Source: Gnetum montanum
Taxonomy: Eukaryota; Streptophyta; Gnetopsida; Gnetales; Gnetaceae
Length of the DNA stretch: 28,242 bases
Reading direction: 5' to 3'
NCBI GenBank assembly: GCA_015680685.1
Contig: MNCI01002028.1
Span: 1-28,242, forward strand
The translations under genes and the position numbers were made by a program. The notes under the pieces were generated by a model. It saw nothing but the letters and a program-made list of their open reading frames with translations, did not search any database and had not been told where the DNA came from. Positions 12,100-22,599 of this stretch are shown piece after piece. The number at the start of each line of letters is the position of its first letter. Within the stretch, counting starts at the first letter, position 1.

Positions 12100-12530
12100 A
12101 AGGATCTTCTTGACTTTGGTTCTGGAGTTAATCTTATCTCCCATCACATGAATAAGGCCTGGAACCTACCACCTCTCAAGAAGAGCAACATCTATATCAA
12201 ATTAGAAAATTAGTTTATTATTGTCCCTTTGGGATTAGTAGACATTGTGACAATAGTTTGTCAGTGGTCCTATCATACTAATTTTCTGGTAATCAAGATG
12301 AACAATAGCAAAAGTGACTTTCCCATCATTATGGGAATGGCTTGGTTAAGCATAGTCAATGCACGTATGGGTATAAAGGACCTATCTCTAGAAATATCCA
12401 AAGAAAATGAATTAGGCAATATATATAAGAAGCTTATTTCATGCATCATGTATAGTGATAATAGGTGTAATTACGTAGAAAAGATTTGGTCAATCAAAAG
12501 TACATACATTAAGGCATGCAATTAGTGTGC
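12100..12530 (+). pseudogene. Aspartic protease remnant of element B
   Basis: The translation in frame with 12229-12525 begins with LDFGSGVNL (about 12113-12139), the active-site D-x-G position. It contains FPIIMGMAWLSIVNA near 12320-12364, the C-terminal signature of retropepsins. One TAG interrupts it (12210-12212) where element A keeps CAG. Compared with A the D-F-G triad is better preserved, so B is the better template for recognising the family. It is inactive because of the stop. Confidence 0.65.
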
Positions 12531-13029
12531 ACAAGAAATCAATATTCAAAGGTGTTTGTACACAACTATCACAAAATCATCGGGCACCGAGTGGCTGATA
12601 ACTAACTCAAATAGAAACACATTATGCATGGAACCAACTGAGAGCTTAATATGTGCTTATGTTGAAGGCATGGATAAAATTGAATAAGTTCATTTCCAAC
12701 TTTCTGATGAAGATGATGATACCTATTGGGGAGAGTTGGAAATCCTTGATAACTTCAAGTAGAATCCTATAGAGCTAAAAAATTTACTAGCCAGCATGGA
12801 ATATGCATTTTTGAATAATGGTAAATTGATCATAATTAGTGTTAAACTTTCTCTTAAATAGAAAGAAAAGTTTTTGAAGGTAGTTAAAAAATGGTCAATA
12901 GCCTTTGCTTGGTCATATCCTAAGCTAACTAGAATCTATCCAAGGATATGCCATCATCACATTTACACTAACTTGACCATGAAGCCTAGAAGGTAGCAAT
13001 AGAGGCAACTAAACTCCAAATTGAAGCAG

Positions 13030-14240
13030 ACCATCAAAGAGGAAATTGAATAACTTCTCAAGGTAGGGTTCATCTATTCCATTGTTGATAGTGAGTGGGT
13101 TAGCCCACTCATAATTGTGCCAAAGAAGGATGGAAAATGATGGGTGTGCATTGATTTTAGGCGATTAAATATGGAAACATTTAAAGATCATTTTCCCTTG
13201 CCATTTGTGGATCAAGTATTGGACATCATATCCTAGCATTGTTATTATAGCTTCTTAGATGATTATAATGGCTATAACCAAATCCAAATTGTGTTAGAAG
13301 ATTAGGTCAAGACAACATTCACAAGTCCCTGGGGCATTTTTACATATTGTAAGACACCATTCAGTCTATGTAATGTCCCTACAACATTTCAATGCTTAGT
13401 CCTTTGTATCTTCCAATAGTAGATCAGTAGTGGTGTTGAAGTCATCCTGGATGACTTCTCCACCTATGGAGCTACATTTGAGCAAGCCTTGGACCACCTA
13501 GAGAAAGTATTGAAGAGATGTGTTAAAATAAACTTGTAGCTCAACTAGTGAAAGATCCATCTCATGGTACAAGAAGATATTGTGCTCGGGCACCAAATTT
13601 TGCAAAACAGGATTGAGGTAGACCTAGAAAAGATAAGAGTCATCTAAAGAATAACACACCAACTAGAGACTATTAAAGATGTTTGGTGATTCCTTGGACA
13701 TACTGGCTACTACTGGTGATTCATAAAGAATTTTTCTAAGATCACAAAGCCATTGGTAGAGCTTAGAAAGAGAAATGCACCTTTCATCTAAACCAAGGAA
13801 TGTGAACATGCATTCCAATAGTTAAAAGAGAAACTTGTAGAAATACTAATCCTACAAGCACTAGACTAGTTCAGACTCTTCAATATCATGACAAGATGCA
13901 TATAACTATGCCTTGGAAGTAGTTCTCACATAGATGGACAATAAGAAATATCCATATTACATCCACTATATGAGTCAAAGCATTGTGGGAGCATAGTTAA
14001 ATTACACCACTATAGAGAAAGGACTAATGGTAGTGATCTATGCTCTAGAAACATTTAGGCACTATGTGCTTGGCTACAAAGTATTTATGCATATGGACTA
14101 TAGTGTAATCTACTTCCTCATGAACAAGGCAATGATGAGCCCTCGTGTCGTACAATGGCTTGTGGTATTGTAGGAATTTGATCTCATGATGGTATATTGA
14201 GAAGGGATTAAGAATGTGATCACTAACCCCCTCTCTTAGT
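13030..14240 (+). pseudogene. Reverse transcriptase-RNase H remnant of element B
   Basis: RT motifs run in order: SEWVSPLIIVPKKDG, a VCIDFRRLN block, DHFPLPFVDQVLD, GYNQIQIVLED, and a WGIFTYC block. The catalytic box follows at about 13444-13461 as ILDDFSTYG. RNase H traces are at about 13870-14170 (YYIHYMSQSIVGA, FRHYVLGYKVF). TGA replaces the usual TGG of the first VCID block (about 13138-13140), and TAGs replace CAGs, so decay follows the same C-to-T/G-to-A pattern as elsewhere. A deletion of about 70 bases relative to A lies after RNase H. Confidence 0.82.
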
Positions 14241-14479
14241 CCTCTTTATAGGAGTAATAAGTGAAAAAACACTTGTAAATACAACATGGTACAATGGCAT
14301 CCTCACCTATCTTCTCACTTAGGAGATGCCACAAGACTTGGATTTTAGAAACATGCAACACTTGCTTCATTGGATCAAATATTTCATGGAAACAACAGAC
14401 ACCTCTACAAAGTATGTGCTAATGGCCTAATTCATTGATGTGTCCCTAATGAAGATCAACTGTGTGTTCTCTAGGATGC

Positions 14480-15530
14480 TCATGAAGGGCCTTGTGGAGG
14501 CCACTATGCAAGGAGATGCATAGCCATAAAAATCCTAATGGTAGGATACTATTGGCCTACAATCTTTAGGGATGCCCATGAATTTATCAAATTTTGTAAA
14601 CGTTTTCAACAAGACAAGGGGATGATTGCTTGCATGGAAGGTCCTTAATAGTCAGTTCAACCACTAGAACCTTTCAATATATGGGGCATTGACTTTATGG
14701 GTTCCATCACCCCCATGTCCAATGGAAAGGCATATATTATAGTAGTAGTTGACTACTGCACAAAATGGATAGAATTAGTAGCCATTATTAATTGTACATC
14801 ATCCACTACTACTAGAATTATACAACAAAATATTGTAAATAGGTTTGGGATGCCATGTTCACTAATTTCTGGTAATGGAACTCATTTAATAGATACCACT
14901 TTAGAAAGTTAATGCAATTCTTGGGGGTTAAACATAAATTAACAACACCCTATCACCCCCAAGCCAATGGTCAAGTAGAGACATAGACCATTAGCAAATA
15001 TAGGAAAGATTAGACTGCAAAATTTAATGATGCCCTCTAGGCTTATATTTCAACTTGGAAGCTTCCTATCGGCTATTCTCCCTACAAGTTAGTGTATGGG
15101 AAACTTCCAACACTCCTGATTCAATCTAAGTTCCATACACTCTTAACAGGTTATGATCTAAATCTTGACCTAAGTCTAGCACAAAACAAAAATGATTAAT
15201 CAACCTAAACATGTTAGATGAAAATTGATTAGTGGCCCTATCCTTGAATGAGGTGAACAAGGAATTTGACAAGAAACATCATGACCTTAGAATTAGGAAA
15301 GTAAAACTTTAACCAAGAGATAAGGTTCTCTATTGGAATCCCACACATGTACTCCAAAAGGAAAAATTTCAAACATTGTGGGAGGGACCTTATAAAATTG
15401 ATCAAACATTTTCCTCTGGGGCCATGTTGATCTACAAGCCTAAAAGCCAAAATAAAAAGCACTTGATCAGCATCTAATAAGTAAAGCCCTTCCTTGAACC
15501 AAGATAGGCCAGTGTAACTACCACCTTAAT
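14480..15530 (+). pseudogene. Integrase remnant of element B
   Basis: The H2C2 zinc domain lies at about 14483-14620 (HEGPCGGHYARR). The DDE core lies at about 14680-14970, with open piece 14697-14912 (MGSITPMSNGKAYIIVVVDY, TKWIE, RFGMPCSLISGNGTH). The second catalytic Asp of the ISDNG motif has become Gly. A C-terminal WEGPYKIDQTF phrase near 15378-15410 is the GPY/F module found at the end of many Ty3/gypsy integrases. It ends shortly before the purine tract at 15581, as in element A. Confidence 0.82.
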
Positions 15531-15580
15531 GGATGGACAACCACATTCTATATTTCAAATCTCCTCCTTCCAACTCAATC

Positions 15581-15593
15581 GTGGGGGAGATGG
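15581..15593 (+). other. Candidate polypurine tract of element B
   Basis: GTGGGGGAGATGG is identical to 4137-4149 in element A, just after the integrase frame. Conservation in two decayed copies supports a functional role as plus-strand primer. The 3' LTR would be expected to start next. Confidence 0.5.
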
Positions 15594-16111
15594 CCATCTG
15601 TGCTGACAATCCACATGGCTTCTCAGCTTTTCTACCTTTTTTTCATGTTTTTGATTTTACAAGTTATTTATTTTACAAATTTTTGGATTTTCAAAATTTT
15701 TTCTAATTTTACACCATTGTTAGTACTTTTGAATCTTTCTTGATTATTTTACACTTTTCTATATATTTTACTTTATTTTTTATTCAATGTAATATTTTCT
15801 TATTTTTGCGAATAAAATTGCTTTATTGCCACAGGACACAGTGCCACTATTGCTATTTACTAATGATGGTTTGTCCTTAAGGTTGTGATTGTCAATGTTT
15901 GGTTTCTATTTTTGAATTCTAATATTTAATGAATTTGACATGGTTTATTTTCATTGGAATAGGTAGTGAGCCCACATTATCCACCCATCTAATGAACTCT
16001 ATGCTTTTTCTTGTTCTCAAAATTTAAGGTTCCTTCCATTAAAGAAACTTTTAATCAATTGGTGACCTTGGTAGTTTTGAAATTAGGAAGGATTCAAAGG
16101 TTTGTAAATGG
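15594..16111 (+). other. 3' flank of element B, truncated
   Basis: This AT-rich, non-coding stretch aligns with 4150-4690 of element A. The match ends at about 16112 (TTTGTAAATGG in B against CTTGTAAAGGG in A, then unrelated sequence). I see no gene here. Confidence 0.6.
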
Positions 16112-16243
16112 TGTGACATCAAGGGGAATCAATACTCTTTGTACTCTTCTACTTGCTTAAGTGCTTGAGTGCTTTTCATGGGCTTTTAATTGTTCCATAC
16201 CAACTAGTAATAGGAAGTCAAATAAACTCTTTGCATGGTGTGG

Positions 16244-16266
16244 TTCCCATTCAAAAAAAATGGGAA
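16244..16266. repeat. Small hairpin near the left end of the LTR
   Basis: TTCCCATT (16244-16251) and AATGGGAA (16259-16266) form an 8-bp inverted repeat with an A-rich loop. GTGTG and CACAC flank it further out. No function is assigned. Confidence 0.5.
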
Positions 16267-16545
16267 TTCAAAGCACACCAATTAGACTCTGAAACACCGT
16301 GAAAATTACGAGTCGGCCTCAGGCAAAGATTCGCAATTCAAGCAAGAGCGCGCATCAATTTTGTTTAAGGACAAGTTTACGCTCTATCACACATGGCAGC
16401 GTAATGAGCGTAATAAGCTCCAAGGCAGTCGAAGGCAGAGTCCAGAGAAGCACAACAGTTCAATACTCTTTCTTGCAGTGCATGAGTAACTTGTCTTTAC
16501 GCTTGTTACGCGGCGGTGCGTACCATTGCGTATGTCATCATTAAA

Positions 16546-16742
16546 GTTAGGCATTATTTACGCTTCATCACACGCAGCTGCGTAATGAGCATAAGTTAGG
16601 CATTATTTACGCTTCATCATGCACAGCTACGTAGTGAGCATAAGTTGCACATTGTTTACGCTTCATCACGCGTAGCTGCGTAGTGAGCGTAAGTGGCACA
16701 TTATTTACGTGTGGTTACGCGCAACTGCGTAGTGAGCGTAAA
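16546..16742. repeat. Four 49-bp tandem repeats, each an imperfect palindrome
   Basis: Units start at 16546, 16595, 16644 and 16693. Each contains a TTACGC...GCGTAA inverted repeat of about 34-37 bases centred on an AGCTGCGT-type core (CAGCTG in unit 1). Partial copies lie upstream near 16385-16412. They sit in U3, 250-450 bases upstream of the TATA box, where they could form hairpins or bind a dimeric factor. The function is inferred from position only. Confidence 0.85.
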
Positions 16743-16773
16743 GCAATTTTAAGCCTATTGTTGTTTACATTGG

Positions 16774-16813
16774 ATTACACTCATACACGCAACACAACGC
16801 AAATGAGTGTAAT
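16774..16813. repeat. 11-bp perfect inverted repeat in the LTR
   Basis: ATTACACTCAT (16774-16784) pairs perfectly with ATGAGTGTAAT (16803-16813) across an 18-base spacer. It follows the 49-bp repeats and uses a related theme (TTACRC-TCAT). Confidence 0.8.
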
Positions 16814-16861
16814 GCAGCCTGAAGACAATTGAAGCACGCTCAGCATGCACTTGCTCTTCAC

Positions 16862-16893
16862 ACGCACAGCATGCAAATGAGCATGTTGTGCGT
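16862..16893. repeat. 13-bp inverted repeat with 6-base loop in the LTR
   Basis: ACGCACAGCATGC (16862-16874) pairs with GCATGTTGTGCGT (16881-16893) with one mismatch. It is the last of the series of palindromes, about 100 bases upstream of the TATA box. Confidence 0.8.
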
Positions 16894-16990
16894 AGTCACA
16901 GTCTGACTTAAAATGATCAAGTCGACGAGACCCGAAACATCTGGGACCCACATCATCACGGTTGCACCTTTTCCACGAAGCGTCGCGGCC

Positions 16991-16998
16991 TATAAATA
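16991..16998 (+). promoter_or_regulatory. TATA box of element C LTR
   Basis: TATAAATA lies in a GC-rich setting (GCGGCCTATAAATACC). The U3/R border, where the element RNA starts, would be about 30 bases downstream, near 17025. The LTR then continues for about 670 bases as R-U5. Confidence 0.7.
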
Positions 16999-17698
16999 CC
17001 CCAGTTGGCAAAGATACCGGGGTTGGCAAATCAGAGAAGCAGAAGCATTTTTCTGAGCACCAGAGCATTTAGCACTTTGGAGCAGAGATACAGAGAACAG
17101 CGCTTTGGCAATTGCTGACATTATCACCTTACAGCCGAAGCAGAGCACAGTTCGCTTAGAGCATCGGTGACAGGAGTAATCGTTCTGCTGAAAAAGACTC
17201 TATCAATCAGAAGCAATTGATCGGTAGACGTCAAAGCTTGGCCCGCCTCGCATCTCAGCTTTAGCCCCCGAGGTAGATCGGACTTTTGTTTAGACCATTT
17301 TGCTTGTTGTTTTGTGCTTGTTTCACATCCTATAATTGGGGACTCCCCAGTGTACTCTCTCATGAAAAATACACATTTTTAAGTCAAAGCGCAGGTCTTG
17401 AAGCTACATGCTTCTCTTATGTCAGCCTCCTTTTATCGTGTTTAGCATTATCACCGTTGCAATCCGCCTACATCGTTTTCCCCTCGTTTTACGACTCCTC
17501 GGACCAGATCGCTTTCTTTTACGCAATTTTCATTATTTTACTGACCCGTAAGTCCCTGTCTGATCGACAAGACCGTTTAGGGCACCACGGATTCGCTTTT
17601 TCGAGCATAGCCCTAGCGTGGATCCGTGGTTAAAAATGTATACGCGGAACCTCGATCGGTATTTATAGCTGCCGACGTTTTCTGTCGTTACAGTTTTC

Positions 17699-17715
17699 TG
17701 GCGCTAGAAGGAGGG
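17699..17715 (+). other. Candidate primer-binding site of element C
   Basis: TGGCGCTAGAAGGAGGG begins with TGG, the complement of a tRNA CCA end, and lies six bases after the inferred LTR end (TTACA). The first six bases fit several tRNAs. I could not assign the priming tRNA. Confidence 0.55.
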
Positions 17716-17941
17716 CCTTCAGGCTCCGATCCGAATATTTCGGGTAGCCCTGGTAGTGATCCATACCCAAAAAACCATAGACGTAATACCTCTAAGGAAG
17801 TCTACGGTCCATCGCGTGGTATAGATCGGCCACAAGGATGGTTTCTCTAAAATCCTACAGGGTAGAAAGCCTTTTTGTGCTTTTTGTTGCCAGCCATTTT
17901 CTTTAGATCCGATTACCAGTCACAGTTGACTTTATCGATCA
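17716..17941 (+). other. Leader between primer site and gag
   Basis: This 226-base untranslated leader precedes the gag ATG at 17942. Short open frames overlap it but share no frame or motif with gag. It may hold the packaging signal, though none is recognisable. Confidence 0.5.
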
Positions 17942-20932
17942 ATGGATTCCTTTTACTCAAACACAACTGCCATGGTCGCCACCGATCTGGGTGTCGCACT
18001 TGTCAATCCTACAGCAGCCACAGGACCAGCTCCTGGCGCAATCGGGCCTCAGGGACCATTGCGCCGTTCGTTAAGGCTTCAGGGGAAAGAGCCTATCTTC
18101 ACGGTTATAACCCCTGAAGAATACAATTTTGTATGCGTCAAGATCCAGGTGAGGCTGGCTCTTAGCCGAGCTGAGCTGGAGGCGAAGCGAAACTTTGAGG
18201 TGCTCCACCGAGGGGGCTATGATTTTAAGCCGACAGCCTACGACATAATCCCCTTGACCGAACACCAACACGAGCTTATCGCACAGTTGGTCATGGCCAG
18301 AGGCCAGACTTCACAACCTGTTGTGGAGCCCCAGCATGGGGAAGAGGTAGAGGACGAATTCGCGGCTATGTCTGAACATTCGTTCCATACTCTGACGCCC
18401 CACACCCACATAAATCCGTCGTTCCCTTTCAACGGAGAGGCAGCCTTTCTTGACCCAGCCGCGACCGCGCAGATGCAAATCCCTGCTCTTCCGCAGGCCA
18501 ACGTGCAGCCATCTGGGTTGCAATTACAAATGCCGCACCATGATGCAGGCGTGGTTCCATCACCACAGGTACTTAGTATCCCAACGATGATCCCCGCGAC
18601 CACCGCGTCCCATTTCATCCCGCAGATACAACCCCATAACGTATCTGTAACACACCCGGCTCAGGCCATGCCGCTTCCGCATCCGCAAACTCAACAAATA
18701 CCCGCGAACACCTAGCTACAAACATATATCCAGCAGTCTGCCGCAGGTCAGTGGGTCAACCCAACGATACAACATGCTCAGTCGGTGGTGTACGGCGTGC
18801 AGCCCCCTTTTGCACCTGCGGCACAAGTGCCACAGGGAATCCCGCGGTATAACTATCCCTATTTTGTGCAGCAGGCAACTGCCAACCCTTCTGCCCAAAC
18901 CAGCAGGTGGTGTTCTTCGCAGGCCCCTCCGCCTGCAGGGATCCCTGCCCAGCCAGCAGCTAGCCAGCCTCTTCCATTGTTTCCGTTTCCTGGCGCCGCC
19001 CTCCCGGTCCAACCCCCTACACCTGCTGCACGGGCGCCTCCGTCAACGGGTCTGGACCAAGCCTTCCAGCTCATACAAACCCTCACTGATGAGGTCCGAT
19101 GCCTTAAAGCCGCTGGATCTGATACCATTCAGATCATGGACTTCTATCAAGATGATCCGATCAATCCAGCAGTCCCCATGCTGTCGTTGCCACTAGGGAT
19201 GTCCCACCCTCACTTTACCAAGTATAATGGGGAGGGGGATCCCAACACTCATCTAGCAACCTTGAGATCTGAATCTTTGTTGTTACAGCAGTGGCCGCAC
19301 ACTTTAATCCGAGTCTTTGCGATGTCATTAACGGGGAAGGCTTTGGACTGGTATAGAGCTCTCCCACGCTCTTCCATTTTGACTTTGGAAGAGCTGCTGA
19401 CCCAGTTTGTGACCCTTTTTAAATACAATCTGAAGCTGGAAGTCACGATGAAATAGCTTATGGGGGTGAAACAGGACCCGCTCGAGCCAGTCCAAAAGTT
19501 TATATAGCATTGGAACGCTACCTTGAATGAGATCCGCAACCCGATCGCGGACTCCCATCTACTGGCTATATTCAAGAAAGCAGTCAACGACTTTATTAAG
19601 TCTAAGCTGTATTATCTTTCCCCGGGAAATATACATCAAGCCTTCGCCCAATTCCGAAGCATCCAAGATGCTGTGGAGGCCAGCAAAGACCCAGCATATG
19701 TCGCCTACAAAAACGCACACAACAAAGCCAAAGACAAAGGCAAGGCAGTGACAATGACAGTAGCTGCGCTGACTGAAAATGCAAAAAACAAGAATAAGAA
19801 GGTGCCCACAACACCGCCCCCTGAGGCCATGGCTAGTGCCAGCACCAACCAAACCACAGCTGCCCCTGAAAGTTCCCCCCAGCCAAAGCCAAATTTTGAG
19901 CGTAAAGATCGTTTAAAGTACGCGGCTTTACCTGTAAAGCATTCTGAATTGTTGAAACAACTGTTAGCAGCAAGACACATTCAACCTAAGAAAGTGTCCA
20001 AGGAACCCCTGAAGCGTCACAGACGTCACTGTGAACTGCTGAAGGACCCTTCTTTAGCTCTGCCTAATGAACCAGCAGTTCCAAAATCTTTCAGGCTGGA
20101 CCGTTTCTATGACTACCACCAGATGTGTGGTCACAACATGGATTACTGCTGGGCATTGAAGGACGACATTCAACGCATGATCGACGAAGGTCATCTAAAA
20201 TTAGACAGCAGTAACCTTACGCGTCCAGAAAACCAAACGCTGCATGTGTATAAGGATCCGTTGAATGCAAACTACGATCCTTATACAATCACGGTGGTGA
20301 GTACGGACGGTGAACGTAAGGGACCGCCAAAACTGCCTTTTGTTTTGCGCGTCCCCGCCAGCTCACCAAGGGGACCAACTACTTCAGCGGCAGCCGGTGG
20401 GGCCTCACGGCCACCTTTCATCATATGGGCACCTTCTCAGTTACGCCCTTAGTCACGTGACAGTACTCAAGCAGCGACTCTGTCCGTGCCCACACCTAGA
20501 GCGCCCTTCATTATAAGGACGCCAGCACCACGGCCTGCTCCTCTTACGCAGGGGCAGACCTCCCGTCAAAACTACCAGCCATCGCCTCCCAAGCGGAATG
20601 AGGAGAATACCGTAGTTAATGCAGCAAGAGACCACCCTACGCTCGGCTTCCCAAAGCCTAGGCCCCTGGCCTCTGTGCCTTTGTCCATGCCCCAGAAGCA
20701 TGCCAAAGGTACAGAAACGCAGCCACCTTCTCTTGGCAGGAAGAACAATAACCCCCCCACCGACACCGCTCCGCCTCGAGAGATTCGTCTTTTGGGCCGA
20801 ATGGAGGAGGACAAGGGGGATAAACAACCCTGCCGAGAGAAGGACCTCCTCGATGCGTTCACGCAGGTCAAGCAAGCTCTTAAGCAAAAGAACACAACGC
20901 TAAGCTTGTACGACCTACTGATGACTTCTTGA
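17942..20932 (+). pseudogene. gag: Gag polyprotein of element C (one frame, five C-to-T stops)
   Basis: Translation from ATG 17942 stays in one frame through 20932 and on into protease. It has a long Pro/Gln/Ala-rich N-terminal half (to about residue 400). The retrotransposon-gag capsid domain follows (about residues 410-580: PHFTKYNGEGDPNTHL, LTGKALDWYRALP, LNEIRNPIADSHLL). A zinc-knuckle-like block near residues 720-745 reads YHQMCGHNMDYCWALKDDI, the Tat-type form of the CCHC motif. A Pro-rich tail comes next. In-frame stops at 18713, 19454, 19505 and 20450 (all TAG) and 20930 (TGA) sit where Gln or Arg would fit, and there is no frameshift. It would form the virus-like particle and bind the element RNA. 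The gene was probably intact when C inserted. Confidence 0.85.
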
Positions 20933-21814
20933 GAACACCGTGAGGCTATGGTACGTATGCTGATGTCCATATCAGTGGATTCCAACCTACCAGCAGAAGA
21001 GGAAGTGATACACGCTATCATGTTTCCNTCCAACCTACTAGCAGAAGAGGAAGTGATACACGCTATCATGTTTCCTTCCAAAGCTGAACAACCCAAGCCT
21101 ACCTCGTTGACCTTCCTGGACGAGTCTGTCAAAGATGATCCCGAGAAAGGTCAAGTAATGACCAAGGCTATGTTCATTACCATTCGGGTCAGCCAGTACC
21201 GAATCCGGAGGGTACACGTGGATGACGGCGCGACAACTAACGTCGTTCCCTATTCCATTGTGGATAGGTTGGGATTGGTCGACCAGATCACTCCCACGAC
21301 GACAGCTTGCGTGAAATCATTCAATGGAGCACGGGTTCAAGTCAAGGGGACGGTGCGTATTGAGTTTGTGGCGGGGAATCAATTCCCAACTGAAGCCACA
21401 TTCTTAGTCGTTGAGGAGATGCCTAGCTTCAACTTAATCTTAGGGAGGTCGTGGTTAGCCCAGCTGAGGGCAGTCTCGTCGCCGATACATCAAGAGATAC
21501 ACCTGCCCTACGCCGGAGGGGAGGTTATCATACGTGGCGACGAGATCACCCCCAGGACTGTCAACAACATTGTAGAAGAACGGGGTTCAGAGATCGAAAT
21601 GACTGACGATCAGTCCCATCCCCAAGTCCCTGAGCAAACTGATAACAATGACGACAGTCTAGCCTGGGCCGACCTGCCATTTCCGGATGACAGCGTAGAG
21701 GAGTCCAACCATAAGTCTCCTCGCCCTTACGCAGCGCTCAACGTGAAGGCCATTAAGAGACAATTGCGTATTGACGGTTGAATAATGGTCTTCCGCGTGT
21801 ACTACCATTTTCAG
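20933..21814 (+). pseudogene. Aspartic protease of element C, fused in frame to gag
   Basis: This continues the gag frame. The active-site region VHVDDGATTNVVPYS lies at about 21217-21261, the flap-side MPSFNLILGRSWLAQLRA at about 21420-21473, and LPYAGGEVIIRGDE at about 21508-21546. The VxxGATxNVxP and LGRxWL pattern matches Ogre/Tat proteases. A single N at 21028 is flanked by a 47-bp duplication that stays in frame, so 16 residues are repeated artificially. A TGA (21779-21781, CGA in the ancestor by context) precedes 11 further codons that end in CAG at 21814, directly before the inferred splice donor. The enzyme would cut Gag-Pol into its parts. Confidence 0.82.
20981..21075. repeat. 47-bp duplication around a single N
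   Basis: Bases 20981-21027 and 21029-21075 are the same except for one C/T difference (CCAGCAG against CTAGCAG), with N at 21028 between them. This is an assembly join of two overlapping contigs, possibly from different haplotypes or copies. It should be collapsed to one. Confidence 0.88.
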
Positions 21815-21998
21815 GTTAGCAAATTTCCCGTTTAGTCGCTTCTTTCGTTTGTTTCAGCATGCTTTTATGCCATATACGCTTTCTGGGTTTACGCTTTTCA
21901 CTTGTCGCGTGTTTTATCGTACTCGCGTTAGCTACGCTCTCATTCTTTTACGCATTTATCCAGGGTTACATGTTTTCTTATTACTAGTTACGCAGACG

Positions 21999-22414
21999 GC
22001 TCGCAATGGCCTTAAACTAGTACTTAATTTATCCAAATTCATACACAGATGGCCTGCAATGACCTTAAACTAGTAGCTAACTTACGCAAATTCATATGAT
22101 GGCCCGCAATGGCCTTAAACTATGCCAGCCCGCAACGGCCTTAAACTAGTAGCTAGTTTACACAAACTTATATTACAGCCCGCAATGGTCTTAAACTAGT
22201 CATACAAAACGAACCTTTTCATCGTTATACACAGTTACGCAGACAGCCCGCAATGGCCTTAAACTAGTCATACAAAATCAACCTTTTTCATATTGTTATA
22301 AGCAGTTACGCAGCTGGCCCGCAACGGCCTTAAACTAGTTATCCGGAGTTATCTACAATCACCGTTTACGCTTTCTTTACTTTACACATCAAGCCCGAAA
22401 CGGCCTTAAACTAG
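21999..22414. repeat. Minisatellite: eight 22-bp cores at irregular spacing
   Basis: The core is GCCCGCAATGGCCTTAAACTAG with few changes, starting at 21999, 22052, 22102, 22128, 22178, 22246, 22317 and 22393. Starts are 26 to 76 bases apart. The spacers often carry TTACGCAG or TACGC, the same hexamer theme as the LTR palindromes. It lies between the inferred donor and the 3' end of the antisense gene. Tat/Ogre elements often carry tandem repeats in non-coding parts. Confidence 0.88.
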
Positions 22415-22539
22415 GAATCACGCTACCATTATTACTTAGGTGAACTTTTCAACAGTTGCATTAGTACTCTATCGACAAAACAAAAAAAAATATATGTAAT
22501 TGATATCCAACGCATCCACCAGGTTTTATAACATGTCTT

Positions 22540-22545
22540 TTTATT
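22540..22545 (-). terminator. Candidate poly(A) signal of the antisense gene
   Basis: AATAAA on the minus strand lies about 55 bases past the TAA stop (22600-22602). A minus-strand T-rich run at 22474-22496 follows as a plausible downstream element. The position suits 3' end formation of the antisense transcript. Confidence 0.5.
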
Positions 22546-22599
22546 CATTCGTAACATGGTACTACACTCAACATTAACAAAATTCTGCGTAAGTAATAA

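Larger units (their letters stand above)
9579..16111 (+). mobile_element. Element B: second Athila-like Ty3/gypsy copy, interrupted by element C
   Basis: This is the same family and orientation as element A, but here the gag end is present. Domains in order are gag (from 9579), protease (about 12110), RT-RNase H (about 13050-14240), integrase (about 14480-15530) and purine tract (15581). Compared with A it lacks roughly 70 bases near 14240 and is riddled with stops, mostly TAG. Homology to A ends at about 16112, and a sequence of very different composition begins there. I read that as the insertion point of element C. The 5' boundary is uncertain. The LTR-like segment at 8440-9100 may be its 5' LTR. 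Confidence 0.8.
16112..17692 (+). repeat. Candidate 5' LTR of element C
   Basis: It begins TGTGACATC at the point where element B is interrupted and ends TTACA six bases before the primer-binding site, giving the TG...CA ends typical of LTRs and a length near 1.58 kb. It holds palindromic tandem repeats in U3, a TATA box (16991) and a plausible transcript start about 30 bases later. Composition shifts near 16290, so the first 180 bases could be host or B sequence instead. The matching 3' LTR is outside the window, so the ends are unproven. Confidence 0.6.

Noticed and set aside
17286-17850. Plus-strand open frames 17286-17633 and 17626-17850
   Set aside because: They fall in the R-U5 part of the LTR and across the primer-binding site, with no motif and no continuity with gag.
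18716-21132. Long minus-strand open frames opposite gag and protease (for example 18716-19012, 20453-20887, 20572-21132)
   Set aside because: They lie across a plus-strand frame with clear gag and protease motifs, have no recognisable motif, and one crosses the N duplication. They are shadows of a GC-rich coding region.
21999-22414. CRISPR-like look of repeats with unlike spacers
   Set aside because: The setting is a plant retrotransposon, start-to-start spacing varies from 26 to 76 bases, the spacers share motifs, and no cas gene is present.
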